Assembly: GCA_958295925.1 (NCBI GenBank) | Contig: CATQHL010000001.1 | Location: 691,931 to 755,930 of the forward strand | DNA length: 64,000 nt | Direction of reading: 5' to 3' | DNA from: an uncultured Acidimicrobiales bacterium | Lineage (GTDB): Bacteria; Actinomycetota; Acidimicrobiia; Acidimicrobiales; CATQHL01 | In this document: positions 8,901 through 17,535 of the stretch, in pieces | Layout of the letters: every line of letters begins with the position of its first letter | Position numbering within the stretch: the stretch's first letter is position 1 | Position numbers and translations under genes: made by a program | The notes under the pieces: model-generated | The model's database searches: none | What the model was told of the DNA's origin: nothing | What the model saw: the letters and a program-made list of their open reading frames with translations, nothing else

Positions 8901-11172
8901 TGATCGGCGGATGCGGCTGCCGATGTCCTACAACTCCAGCTTCCTCTCGGCGCTGCCCGAGGGCTGCGAACCGCTTCTGCCCTCAGAGGCCGCGGATGGC
9001 TACGAGGCCATCGCCAGGCACCTGGGGGTGGACTGGAACGAGGATGTGCGAGCCGAGTTGGCGGGGCTGCCAGCGGTGGGCGACGGGCAGTCATTCGACG
9101 ATCTGCGTCTTGACGCCAGGCAGCGCAACAACCCGGAACTGGTAGAGAGCAGGCTCTTGGAAGCCCGCGAGCGCCTGGGCTTGAGCCACTGGAGGCCGCT
9201 CCAGCGCGAGTTGATGCTGAAACTTCTTCTGGGCGCGGGCGCCGACGTCCTGGCGGTTATGCCCACCGGCAGCGGCAAGTCGCTCATCTTTCAGCTTCCT
9301 GCGGCGCTGATGGCTGGCGTCACGATCGTGACCTCGCCGTTGATCGCCCTGATGCGCGACCAGGTAGACACGCTGCGCAGTCGTGGCCACTACTGGGTTG
9401 CAGCCGTCTATTCCGGGCAGTCGCAGACCGAGCAGCTGGAAATTTTCCGGGGTGCTGCGTCAGGCCGCTACAGGCTGCTTTACGTCTCCCCGGAACGGCT
9501 CTGGCTGACATCCTTTCATGAGGCGCTGCGCGACGTGGAAATCAGCCTGGTGGTGGTGGACGAGGCCCACTGCATATCCGCCTGGGGGCAGAACTTTCGC
9601 CCGGAGTACTCGCTGATTACCAGGGCGGTAAGGGAGTTGGTGGGCAGCCAAAGGGAGCGACCCCCCATCGTGGCCCTGACAGCCACGGCGACTCGCAGGA
9701 CAGCAGAAGACATTCAAGAGCGGCTGGGGCTGCGGCTTGCCGACGGAACGGACGCCGCACATCCCGACCGTCCCGAACTTCGTTACTTCGTGGAGGACTG
9801 CGAGGACTTCGACGAAAGGCGCAGGCGTGTTCTGGAGGTGCTGCGCGCCTACCGGGGCCGCTCGGCCATCGTGTACGTCCCCCGACGCAGGGACGCCGCG
9901 GCGCTCGCCTCACTGCTGAGCGCCGACCGCCACGCCGCTGCGGCCTACCACGCAGGCCTCAAGCCGCATCGACGCAAAATGGTCGAGGAGGCGTTCCGCC
10001 ACGGCGAAGTGGACGTGGTGGTGAGCACCAGCGCCTTCGGCATGGGCATAGACAAGCCCGACGTCGCACTGGTGCTACACCTGGAGATGCCGCAGTCGAT
10101 CGAGGACTACGTTCAGGAGACCGGGCGGGCTGCGAGGGGAGCGGCCTCCGGCGACGGCCCTCCCGCGGGGGATTGCGTTTTGTTGAGGACGCCGCGCGAC
10201 TGCCACATTCACCGGTATTTCGTCGAGATGTCCGCCCCTGTCTTGGAGGTGGTTCAGGAGGTCTGGGATGCGTATTGCGACAAACGAATCCTGCCCGCAG
10301 CGTCGGTTTTCGGGCATTCCGAAGACCGTAAAGCCGACGACGTCGCAGCCGCCCTGCTGCTGCTCGAGGAGCACGGCTCGCTGAAGCGTCGCCCAGACAG
10401 GTACTGGCTCTGCGCGGTGACTGTTCCAGACGACTGGCAACAGCGGTTGAGGCCGACGAGCGCCCCGAATCTTGGAAGGTTCGTAAAGCGCATCATGAGA
10501 TTCGCAGGAGAGCCCTTCATTCTTCCTGAGGAGTGCGACACCCAGGGTTGGAATTACGACGAAGCCGAACGGGCGCTGCTGCAGGCAGACAGGGACGAGG
10601 TGCTTACCATTCGCGTCCTGGAGTACGCGATGGAGGTCGACGTCGACCCAGCCGCTGACCCTGACTGGGTTGCCGTTCAAGCATCCCTCGACAAGCAGCG
10701 GCAAAGGTTCAAGCGACGCTCGGATCAGGCCAAGGCATTCGCCCGAAGCGATAAGCGGTGCAGACGGGCGCGACTGCTAGAGCACCTCTCGGCCAACTCG
10801 GCGGAACGCTGCGAGGGCTGCGACGTATGCGTGCCAAGCCTGCCGCGTCCCTGGCAGGAGCATCAGCTCGCGCCCGAGCAGATGGAGAATGCAATACCGG
10901 TAAAGCCCGTGATTAAGGCATTGATAACCAACACCGAGGACGTGGGCTTCTCAAGGGCAAACATCGCCCTCGCGCTCATCGACAAACTGCGCGAGAATCC
11001 TCCTGAAAGGCTCAAAGAACACCGCTTGCGGGGCAGCCTGGCGCACTGCAGCCTCGGTCAGGTCAACGAGGCCATCGACGAGATGATCGACGACCGTGAA
11101 ATCGCCGAGGTGGAAGAATCATTTACAAAGGACGGCGGGGAGATTCGATACGACATGCTTCGTGTTGTTTGA
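5968..11172 (+). CDS. Fusion of DnaQ-like exonuclease, DinG-like helicase and RecQ helicase
   Basis: One uninterrupted frame of 1734 residues with three enzyme modules. Residues about 9-180 form a DEDDh 3'-5' exonuclease (LDTETNG; VVAHYGPSFDF; HRALPDA). Residues about 260-1000 form an XPD/DinG-type superfamily 2 helicase: Walker A EAPTGTGKT near 293, CDEAHN near 502, then LLGNKSFWEGVDLPGDA and AQGAGRLIR. Residues about 1060-1734 form a RecQ helicase: MPTGSGKS near 1098, VVDEAHCISAWG near 1195, STSAFGMGIDKPDV, QETGRAARG, and a Cys cluster (KRCRRARLL then CEGCDVC) that fits the RecQ zinc site. Two canonical Fe-S Cys positions of DinG look replaced (KGAANYLS; no Cys just before ICFHRRAR). DnaQ-DinG fusions are known in Firmicutes; adding RecQ is unusual. 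The likely role is DNA repair or nucleic-acid processing. Confidence 0.9.
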   Translation: MTNRPALPHFVALDTETNGLDFNAPGFRLLEVGACRFEDGRAAASFQRILAGAEEEHVRKRLPGLTESELHSAIAPREALAGLADFCGRLPVVAHYGPSFDFQALDDWAKLHGAPRLEGSRLDSIELALLAAPRSGALIPPNNDGSTPPRGHNLDDICDWLGVIQPEPRHRALPDAQAAGEVVSKLVELLNEELPVRSLQRRLMHRGGHPWAAFLAPAPAGVMSLAEALPGPQPEPLNAEAQERPQFDPESAAAALDEGGVLLRHPRRYRPEQKRMAKRVADALSGGQTSLIEAPTGTGKTLAYLVPALAFSRSAEGEDATVAVSIHTKVLQDQVVSVLMELQETLGRFSWAVLKGAANYLSLPDLADELDEFAPEMSDFAEELDNDSAGNFEEESDERAQESAQAAEAWTLAAIVGWVSQTPTGDWEDLTDWLLRERSEGFPALRWRVSCGDSIGVPITRLEQICFHRRARAAISQADITVLNHAVLLSARTVAGEITHLVCDEAHNLEDSATSAFSESVGEASLQRLFGILGDNRGRGLLRRYREYCQSAESQPIDDEHEASETDDAEAETVDERLQLIRDSLANTAARAKEFARELKRYVLSRAEVGREAAALYGIEYRISAGFDVRGVDYLGVRRLARSLGDALAEVSVGLNRLQVPHLGRQASEQESLRARRLEIQIAGAGRELGNAAKTLRSTVYAKKEDEFVSVAALESKLESGQPPKPPKKASLPRSDSEADFTWELRRMPIDVSKHLRNLWQGLQAAMLTSATLRVNGSFSYIVDRLGLEATNPLDLPSPFKDISQNLLVVLPGHLPLPRGSLLDEFGSAAAEELARLFLLSGGGGMGLFTARKRMLTARDHLRPLMESRDIEVLCQGDQAAMKLIERMRTRTDACLLGNKSFWEGVDLPGDALRLLAIEKLPFPRYGDPLTAARITHLERAGRDGFADYIVPQAVLAFAQGAGRLIRTEDDRGALLVLDRRMRLPMSYNSSFLSALPEGCEPLLPSEAADGYEAIARHLGVDWNEDVRAELAGLPAVGDGQSFDDLRLDARQRNNPELVESRLLEARERLGLSHWRPLQRELMLKLLLGAGADVLAVMPTGSGKSLIFQLPAALMAGVTIVTSPLIALMRDQVDTLRSRGHYWVAAVYSGQSQTEQLEIFRGAASGRYRLLYVSPERLWLTSFHEALRDVEISLVVVDEAHCISAWGQNFRPEYSLITRAVRELVGSQRERPPIVALTATATRRTAEDIQERLGLRLADGTDAAHPDRPELRYFVEDCEDFDERRRRVLEVLRAYRGRSAIVYVPRRRDAAALASLLSADRHAAAAYHAGLKPHRRKMVEEAFRHGEVDVVVSTSAFGMGIDKPDVALVLHLEMPQSIEDYVQETGRAARGAASGDGPPAGDCVLLRTPRDCHIHRYFVEMSAPVLEVVQEVWDAYCDKRILPAASVFGHSEDRKADDVAAALLLLEEHGSLKRRPDRYWLCAVTVPDDWQQRLRPTSAPNLGRFVKRIMRFAGEPFILPEECDTQGWNYDEAERALLQADRDEVLTIRVLEYAMEVDVDPAADPDWVAVQASLDKQRQRFKRRSDQAKAFARSDKRCRRARLLEHLSANSAERCEGCDVCVPSLPRPWQEHQLAPEQMENAIPVKPVIKALITNTEDVGFSRANIALALIDKLRENPPERLKEHRLRGSLAHCSLGQVNEAIDEMIDDREIAEVEESFTKDGGEIRYDMLRVV

Positions 11173-11300
11173 ATTATCGGCAGTGTGGACGCAGGTCTGA
11201 TGTTCGGTCATTCCTTGTTAGAGAGGGGTGTAGCGGGGGGTAATGTGGAAGGGCAGCCACTTGGCCTGTTTGTTGCTTCCTGCCCCCCGTCGAAAATCAA

Positions 11301-13151
11301 ATGGCATTCCTGATACCTGAAAACCTGCCTTCCCGCAGCGACGTGCCCGCCCGATTTCAATCGATCGCCGCGGCTTTGCGCGATCAGCTCGACGACGCCG
11401 CAACGGTCTGGCTGGAAAACCTGGCGGTGGAGGCTCAGCTCAACCTTCCGTTGACTGGTTCCCCGGACATTGAGCAGGAAAAGCCGTTTCTGGCGGTGGC
11501 GGTGCCGGGATCGGGGCTGTTGCTGATCGACGTTCTGGAAGGTGGCAGGCGCGCCCTCGACAGGACATTGAGACAGCGACTCGGGAACAACACCGTGGAC
11601 AACGCAATCAGGAGGCTGCGCGGCTTGAGCCGCCCGGGCCTGAGTCGTCTGCGCCAGAACCACGAAGGCGGCACACCCGACTTTCAGGTAGTGCTGGCGG
11701 TGGCCGCCCCGCACGTGAACAGGTCGGCCGCCCCCAGTCTGGCAGCCGACTCAGCCAGGAAAATCCTCTTCACCGAGGACTGCGCCCGACTTGACAAGGC
11801 CATCCCTGAATTGTTCTCAGGCGGCCGCAGAGCCAGCGCCTCCGGCGCCGAAAATGAGCGCAGGACAATCAGCGCTGCTCTTCACCCTGAGATCGTGATC
11901 ATCGGAAAGGGGGACCCGCCCGAACAAGGCAGGCTGGCGCTGCGACAGTCACATGACTACGACAAAAAGAATGTCGTCAAGACGCTGGATCGTGATCAGG
12001 AACTGCTGGCCCGCTGGATTGGAGGCGGCTACCGGGTCATCAAGGGCGTTGCAGGCAGCGGCAAGACGCTCGTGCTGGTCAGCCGCGCCAAGCTGATCGG
12101 CAGCGCATTGCCCAACAGGCGCGTCCTGCTTACCTGCTACAACCGCGTGCTGGCCGACACGCTGGCTCAGCAACTAAAGGACTACCCCAGCGTGACAGTC
12201 AAGAACATCGACCGCCTGCCCTTTGACAGCGACTGGAATAGCCACATTCGAAGCAAGATCGGCAAGGCGCCCGACTATTCCAGCAGCGGCGACCAAGATG
12301 ACGATCAATACACCGCACGAGTAGAGACCTGCATTCAGTTCCTCAAGCAAAATCCTCAGGCCGGATTTTTTGACGTCGTACTTGTAGACGAGGCGCAGGA
12401 CTTCGACCCCAGGCGACTGGAGTTCGCCTACTGCCTACTAAATCCCGAGGCTGAGGACTTCATAGTCGCGCGCGACGCCGCGCAGAATGTGTACAGGCGC
12501 CCTGAGTGGATACCCCCGGGAACTTCTGGGCGAGGGCGCACCAAGTTCCTGAACGTCAACTACCGCAACACTCAACAAATACTGTTCACGGCTTTCAAGC
12601 TTCTGCTCCGCGGCCAAGGGGACAAACTTGATAGGAGGGCAGACCCTGAAATCGCTGATGTGATCATTCCACCTAAAGCCGCACTAAGGAAAGGCCCCGC
12701 CCCGGAAGTTGTGGTAGTCGGCCCATCAACAGAAACCCGTGCGATAACCGACCGAATCCTGGAGTTGGGCAGAAACGGGGTTCGCTGGGACAGCATCGCC
12801 GTCCTCTGCGGCAACAGTAGACAGCAAAGCAGACTTGAACGGAGTCTTCGGCAAAAAGACATCCCCGTCATCAATACCTCAGATCCAGGACAGCGGGACA
12901 GGGCTGCTACCACCACCAACCACGTAATTGTCGCATCCCTGCGTCACTTGAAAGGACTTGAGTTTCCCCACGTGTTCCTTTCCGGCCTCTCAGACATAAG
13001 CGTGTCTGAAGGCGAAGACGACGAAAAGGCCGTCCGTCGTTCGCTTTATGTTGCTATGACAAGATCAACTCAATGCCTGACAATCATGGTGAGCGGCGAC
13101 GAACCATACCTGCGCGAGCTACAGGAAATCATCAACGAACTTCCCCCCTAG
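11301..13151 (+). CDS. UvrD/Rep-like superfamily 1 helicase-type ATPase
   Basis: A 616-residue protein. The first 200 residues are not recognised and may be a degenerate accessory domain. The rest has SF1A motifs: GVAGSGKT (about residue 250), LVDEAQDFDPRRLEFAY, LNVNYRNTQQI, then LRHLKGLEFPHVFLSG and RSLYVAMTRS. These match the UvrD-like C-terminal and DUF2075-like compact helicase families. It follows the exonuclease-helicase fusion on the same strand after 128 bp, so a joint DNA-repair context is possible but not shown. The first in-frame ATG (11301) was used; no strong ribosome-binding site is evident. Confidence 0.85.
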   Translation: MAFLIPENLPSRSDVPARFQSIAAALRDQLDDAATVWLENLAVEAQLNLPLTGSPDIEQEKPFLAVAVPGSGLLLIDVLEGGRRALDRTLRQRLGNNTVDNAIRRLRGLSRPGLSRLRQNHEGGTPDFQVVLAVAAPHVNRSAAPSLAADSARKILFTEDCARLDKAIPELFSGGRRASASGAENERRTISAALHPEIVIIGKGDPPEQGRLALRQSHDYDKKNVVKTLDRDQELLARWIGGGYRVIKGVAGSGKTLVLVSRAKLIGSALPNRRVLLTCYNRVLADTLAQQLKDYPSVTVKNIDRLPFDSDWNSHIRSKIGKAPDYSSSGDQDDDQYTARVETCIQFLKQNPQAGFFDVVLVDEAQDFDPRRLEFAYCLLNPEAEDFIVARDAAQNVYRRPEWIPPGTSGRGRTKFLNVNYRNTQQILFTAFKLLLRGQGDKLDRRADPEIADVIIPPKAALRKGPAPEVVVVGPSTETRAITDRILELGRNGVRWDSIAVLCGNSRQQSRLERSLRQKDIPVINTSDPGQRDRAATTTNHVIVASLRHLKGLEFPHVFLSGLSDISVSEGEDDEKAVRRSLYVAMTRSTQCLTIMVSGDEPYLRELQEIINELPP

Positions 13152-13243
13152 GCGTCAAAGGTTTGACGGCAACTGGAATCCCCCTTCTCCTGTCGCCACA
13201 AGCCTCTATTCGCCTCAAGCCCTTGCTCTCGCACAGGGACTCT

Positions 13244-13879
13244 TCACGGCGAAGGCTGAATCAACAAAAGCACCCCTGCCGACAGCGACACTGCCGCCTT
13301 CTCCCCCGTCATCTCGTTGCTGACGCCGCGGGTGCTGCCCGTCGGGAGCGTCTCGCCTCGCAGCGCCCATCGCAATCCGGAAGTTTGAACGTCGAGAGCG
13401 GAGCCGCCAAGCGGAATCAGGCTCACCGTCTGCCCCCTGCTGCCGGCGATTTCCTGCCGTCTGCGCACCACCCAAAGCCGAGCCTCGCCCATCAGCGCGT
13501 CGACAGCCACGTCCGAGAGGTCGTCACTTCCCAGAATCGCCACGTTGGCCAGCAGATGGTCGAGCCTCCCGCCAAAGCCGCCTATGAGAGTTATCCGGTC
13601 GGCGCCGCTGTCGCGGGCATCCCTCAACGCCAAATCGAGGTCGGTGGCATCCTTGTCCACGGGATGGCGCCGTTGCCGAGATGCCGCGGCCAGAGCCTGC
13701 GGCGACACCGAATCGAAGTCGCCCACAATCATGTCCACTCGCAGTCCCAGAGAAAGCGCCACGTCGGCCCCGGAGTCGGCGGCCACCACAAGGTCGGGAG
13801 GCGAGGACTCTCTCAGCGCCTCAAGCCGCTCCACACCAGGCGGCTCCCCGCCCGCCACCACCCAGACGCAAAGCCCCAC
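13244..13879 (-). CDS. thiN: Thiamine pyrophosphokinase
   Basis: A 211-residue protein starting with GTG. It would transfer pyrophosphate from ATP to thiamine to give thiamine diphosphate. Diagnostic stretches are VVAADSGADVAL, VGDFDSVS, DKDATDLDLAL and LIGGFGGRLDHLLANV, the usual core of the TPK catalytic domain; the C-terminal part fits the thiamine-binding domain. It is convergent with the UvrD-like gene. The low-GC gene upstream ends only a few bases before this start (stop at 13887), so thiN may now depend on read-through from that gene for transcription. Confidence 0.88.
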   Translation of the reverse strand: MGLCVWVVAGGEPPGVERLEALRESSPPDLVVAADSGADVALSLGLRVDMIVGDFDSVSPQALAAASRQRRHPVDKDATDLDLALRDARDSGADRITLIGGFGGRLDHLLANVAILGSDDLSDVAVDALMGEARLWVVRRRQEIAGSRGQTVSLIPLGGSALDVQTSGLRWALRGETLPTGSTRGVSNEMTGEKAAVSLSAGVLLLIQPSP

Positions 13880-13886
13880 TACGAGG

Positions 13887-15518
13887 TCACGCCTTCGATC
13901 GACATTCGGAAATTTTGACCTCTATTTTCTGTAACGCAACTTTGTAGCCGAAAGACTCCAAACGCCGTATTGCGTTTCTTGCGGTTATCTTACTAAAAAA
14001 TGGGATATCCAAATCGCCTTTTGATGAACTGATTACAGCAAAAATCACTTGATACTCCGAAGCATTAGGCTTTTCCGCTGCATTAGCAAATTTATGCGCG
14101 TCGGGAAGTTTTTTATTAACCTTTTCTCTAAACTCCATGTCAGAAATAAACAGTTCACCTGATACAATACCTTGGGAAAATAAATGGCTCAATACCGCTG
14201 ATTTTCCATAGCGTTTGACGTGAATAATCTTCCCATCATTCGTAAACAAATCGCAAAATTCAACGCTGCTATGACCGCCTCCATGCCTGATCATTTTTTT
14301 GTCCATGCAAGAATAATAAGTATCTAGCTCTGCAATCCCTTCGTTATACTCTTCCTCATTCTTGTAACTGCACTCCGGTAAGTCCACCAATGTTTCAGAA
14401 TCGCAAATCTGCCTATATTCTTTATGAACCTGTTCCACAAAGTCAGAAACAATCTTGTACCATTTACCATTACTCAACAGATATACGTCATTCTCTTCCC
14501 TAATTTCGCAGTATAGACAATTGTATGCTTTCCAGACATGCATAAGCTGATCGCTGCTTGCAGCACAGCATTCAATATTCTTGTCCTTAAGATACTTTAC
14601 ACTTAAGTTTGATTTTACTCTTTCCGGTATACTATCTATAAAATCACGAAGTCTTATATCATCAAATTCGCCACTCTTCTTGTTATATTGAAACCCTCTT
14701 ACATCCGACCATTCGATGATCTCGGGAATTGCCATCCACAGCTTTATATGATCTTTGTCATGCGTATTGTGAATCACATTACGAAAATTGCAAATTAGTT
14801 TATCATGAAGTTTGTCAATAATATTCGGATCTTTGACATCTGCAATTTGATCAATCCAGCCAAAATGTTCTTTATAAGTTTTACTACCATATTGTTTATA
14901 GCACTCTATTAGGAAGTTTACTACGTTCGAGGTAGTTATCTCGGTGGAAACACTGAGTGCATCTTTTCCATATACAGTTTCCCCAAATAGGTTACTGTAT
15001 GCCTCGTTTACCTTTCCTGTAATTGAGCGAATTAGGTCCTGCTCAATATCAATCACAAAGTTAGCAACCTTTCCAACTCGGCTCAACTGTTCACTTGTGT
15101 CTTTTGGGGTTGCGGACAAATTCTTCTTATCAATCTTTCGCAGGGAGTCAGGATTCACAATGTTGAGTGCAGTTTTCAATCCGAACCGCTCCTCATAACT
15201 TCCTGGATTGATCAGTTTCCAACCGTAGCCAAAGGGAACAGCAAAAATTCTTTCGTGATCCGAATCAACATCAACTGCTACCAACAATACTCCTTTTGAT
15301 GTCGAATTTAGCAGTTCCGTCTCATTGCTCAAAGGCTCGCCGAAGAAACTGTCTAACCATTTCGGTTTAGAAGTGTATGACTTGCGATAGTAGAAAACAC
15401 CTACATCAAGAATTTCATACGATTTCAAATTATCGAAATCTTGTAAGATATCTTTGTGCTCGACATACTCTTCTTTTATTAGGTATATCGATAACCTGTT
15501 CTTAGTTGTGTTAGACAT
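13887..15518 (-). CDS. TIGR04141/DUF6119-like sporadically distributed protein
   Basis: A 543-residue protein beginning MSNTTKNRLSIYLIKEEY. Overall length and features (AVPFGYGWKLINPGSYEERFGLKTALNIV in two stretches; HGGGHSSVEFCDLF; FFSKITARNAIRRLESFGYKV near the C-terminus) match the sporadically distributed TIGR04141 family, also called DUF6119. The family is patchy across bacteria and is seen in variable genomic regions; its activity is not established. Base composition is strikingly AT-rich compared with thiN on one side and murF on the other, and codon use follows. It sits between tRNA-Val and thiN, which is a typical place for acquired DNA. No integrase or transposase is adjacent. Confidence 0.75.
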   Translation of the reverse strand: MSNTTKNRLSIYLIKEEYVEHKDILQDFDNLKSYEILDVGVFYYRKSYTSKPKWLDSFFGEPLSNETELLNSTSKGVLLVAVDVDSDHERIFAVPFGYGWKLINPGSYEERFGLKTALNIVNPDSLRKIDKKNLSATPKDTSEQLSRVGKVANFVIDIEQDLIRSITGKVNEAYSNLFGETVYGKDALSVSTEITTSNVVNFLIECYKQYGSKTYKEHFGWIDQIADVKDPNIIDKLHDKLICNFRNVIHNTHDKDHIKLWMAIPEIIEWSDVRGFQYNKKSGEFDDIRLRDFIDSIPERVKSNLSVKYLKDKNIECCAASSDQLMHVWKAYNCLYCEIREENDVYLLSNGKWYKIVSDFVEQVHKEYRQICDSETLVDLPECSYKNEEEYNEGIAELDTYYSCMDKKMIRHGGGHSSVEFCDLFTNDGKIIHVKRYGKSAVLSHLFSQGIVSGELFISDMEFREKVNKKLPDAHKFANAAEKPNASEYQVIFAVISSSKGDLDIPFFSKITARNAIRRLESFGYKVALQKIEVKISECRSKA

Positions 15519-15703
15519 AATTTACCTTAATCAATAGCCTCTTCCGAGTTGATATTTGATAATGAATATTTGTTTCCATTGCCTTCAGCATTCAATGCTG
15601 GCGAATTTTCAGTCATCGCAATCTCGATTTCGTCTGAAATGAACGAAGGGGCGACTCGGCGGCAGGGATTGGCAACTCGCCACTAGGAATTGGTGGATCT
15701 TAT

Positions 15704-15780
15704 TGGTGGACCGTACTGGACTTGAACCAGTGGCCTCTCGCGTGTGAAGCGAGCGCTCTACCGGGCTGAGCTAACGGTCC
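15704..15780 (-). tRNA. tRNA-Val (anticodon CAC)
   Basis: On the minus strand the acceptor arms GGACCGT and ACGGTCC pair, the D-arm is GCTC...GAGC, the anticodon stem CTCGC/GCGAG encloses the loop TTCACAC (anticodon CAC), and the T-arm is ACTGG-TTCAAGT-CCAGT. The 3' CCA is encoded. The 3' end points toward the low-GC DUF6119-like gene. Confidence 0.95.
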
Positions 15781-15972
15781 GATGCACACGGGAGTCTACC
15801 ACCTTGCCCTGCCCTACAGCCCTTACCTGCCCCTCAAATTCAGGGACTGGAAGGGATCTTTGAGATTCCAAAGACACTTGTTCCTCAGGCAGCCCCCTGA
15901 TCAACTGCGCCAAGCCCGCAGGCGTGTTTCGCGCCCAGTCTTAATCGGCGTGCATCGATATCAACAGCTTCG

Positions 15973-17313
15973 TCACGACGTCGCCCCCTCAGCCAGAGCA
16001 TTCGCCAGACGCTCCAGGCCTGCTACGCGGCTGCCCTTGACGAGCACCGCATCGCCCTCCATCAATTCGCCCAACTCCGCCAGGGCGCCCTCGATTCCCC
16101 TGACTTCCTTTGCCCGATAGGCCGGCTCGTCCACAGCCAGCACCTCGATGCCGAGCGACTCGGCTATCACCCCCATCGAGAGGTGCTCGATGCCGTGGCG
16201 CTCGCCGAGTTCGGCCATCACCCCCAGCACGGCCACCTTGCGACGGGCGGGCAAGGCGGCCAGGGCGCGCAGGGCGGCTTCGGTGGAAACGGGGTTGGCG
16301 TTGTAGGCGTCGTTTATGACAACCGCTCCGGCAGGCGTACGGAGCAGGGCCATCCGCCAGGCCGACATCTGTGCGCGCTCAAGGCCGGCGAGGATTTCGC
16401 CGAAGCTGATTCTCAGGCTGTAGGCGGCTGCGGCGGCGGCGAGGGCGTTGTAGACGTTGTGCCTGCCCGGCACTGCGAGCCGCACCTTCGTGTCGTTCCA
16501 GGGGGTAATCAGCCGGAACGCGGCGCGCAGGCCGTCGGTGATCTCGATGTCCTCGGCGACGATCTCCCCGTAGCGGATTCCGTAGTTCAGCACGTTGGCC
16601 CTTGTGTAGCCCCAGAACTCGGCCACGTAGTCGTCGTCGGCGTTGAGCACCGCCATGCCGTCCTCCGGCAGGGCCTCCACCAGTTCACGCTTGGCCCGCG
16701 CCACGCCGTCGATGCTTCCGAAGAACTCGGTGTGGGCTGCCCCCACCGACGTGACCACCCCCACGCTGGGGCGTGCAAGGGCGGCCAGGGCAGCGATCTC
16801 GCCAGGCGCGCTTGCGCCCATCTCCACGACGACCGCCCACTCGTCGCCGCTTGCGCCCAGGAGGGTGAGCGGGACGCCGATGTGGTTGTTGAACGAAGCC
16901 ATGCTGGCGAACACCGAGTGGTCTACGCCGATGATGGACTCAAGCATGTCCTTGGTCGTCGTCTTGCCGACCGAGCCGGTGATTCCCACAACGTGGCCGC
17001 GGATTCTCTTCCTGGCAGCCTCCGCCAGCTTCCAGAGAGCCCTCTCCGTGTCGGCCACGGCCACTTCCGGCAGGTCGGCCGCCCTGCCGGCGCCTCGCTT
17101 GAGGGGTGACACCAGGGTTGCGGCAGCCCCGGCCGCCGAGGCGTCGGGTATGAAGTCATGGCCGTCCCGCTGAGCGCCGAGAGGAACGAAGAGTTGTCCA
17201 CGCCGCAGGGTTCGGGAGTCGGTGGAGGCACCGTCCACCTCCGCCCGACCATGTTCGGGACGCGCAAGCTCCCCGCCGACCAAATGGGCAACCTCGGCAA
17301 GGGAGAACTTCAC
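15973..17313 (-). CDS. murF: UDP-N-acetylmuramoyl-tripeptide--D-Ala-D-Ala ligase
   Basis: MurF adds D-Ala-D-Ala to the UDP-MurNAc-tripeptide in the cytoplasm, the last soluble step of the peptidoglycan precursor. The 446-residue sequence has the Mur-ligase ATP loop GITGSVGKTTTKDML, VVEMGASAPGEIAAL, the central-domain GVVTSVGAAHTEFFGS and the C-terminal VINDAYNANPVSTEAAL. The length is normal. The start is a GTG (17313), with an A/G-rich segment upstream. It diverges from ddl, which makes its dipeptide substrate, so the two consecutive pathway steps share an intergenic region that also carries short repeats. Confidence 0.95.
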   Translation of the reverse strand: MKFSLAEVAHLVGGELARPEHGRAEVDGASTDSRTLRRGQLFVPLGAQRDGHDFIPDASAAGAAATLVSPLKRGAGRAADLPEVAVADTERALWKLAEAARKRIRGHVVGITGSVGKTTTKDMLESIIGVDHSVFASMASFNNHIGVPLTLLGASGDEWAVVVEMGASAPGEIAALAALARPSVGVVTSVGAAHTEFFGSIDGVARAKRELVEALPEDGMAVLNADDDYVAEFWGYTRANVLNYGIRYGEIVAEDIEITDGLRAAFRLITPWNDTKVRLAVPGRHNVYNALAAAAAAYSLRISFGEILAGLERAQMSAWRMALLRTPAGAVVINDAYNANPVSTEAALRALAALPARRKVAVLGVMAELGERHGIEHLSMGVIAESLGIEVLAVDEPAYRAKEVRGIEGALAELGELMEGDAVLVKGSRVAGLERLANALAEGATS

Positions 17314-17329
17314 AAAACCATCTTTTCAC

Positions 17330-17377
17330 GCGGCGAACGGCAGCAGACGGTTCGCGGCGAACGGCAGCAGACGGTTC
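17330..17377 (+). repeat. 24-bp tandem repeat, two copies, in murF-ddl intergenic region
   Basis: Two perfect 24-bp copies (17330-17353 and 17354-17377), beginning GCGGCGAACGGCAGC, lie just upstream of the murF start. They may lie in the murF leader or promoter. Confidence 0.85.
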
Positions 17378-17380
17378 AAA

Positions 17381-17489
17381 GGCAGGTGCTCCCGCAAGCC
17401 AGCCCTTCTCAACATCCCGCCGCCGCGGTCGTGGTGGTGGTCGCGCCGGTGGCAGTGCTCCCGCAGCCAGCCCTTCTCAACATTCCGCC
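17381..17489 (+). repeat. Imperfect direct repeat of about 40 bp
   Basis: Segments 17381-17421 and 17451-17489 share the order GTGCTCCCGCA, then AGCCAGCCCTTCTCAACAT, with one small indel. They flank a G/T-rich stretch just upstream of ddl. The region has no convincing gene; its role could be regulatory, but nothing recognised binds such a pattern. Confidence 0.7.
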
Positions 17490-17535
17490 CCTCAATGTCA
17501 AATCCCCGCGGACCGCCCCAACTAGCGTGATTTGC

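Noticed and set aside
13880..15710. Integrated element with attL/attR at tRNA-Val
   Set aside because: I found no second copy of the tRNA 3' end near 13880 and no integrase, so only atypical composition supports transfer.
17158..17535. Upstream extension of ddl to 17158
   Set aside because: The extension covers the murF start and intergenic repeats and has no homology to Ddl; the conserved N-terminus begins after 17536.
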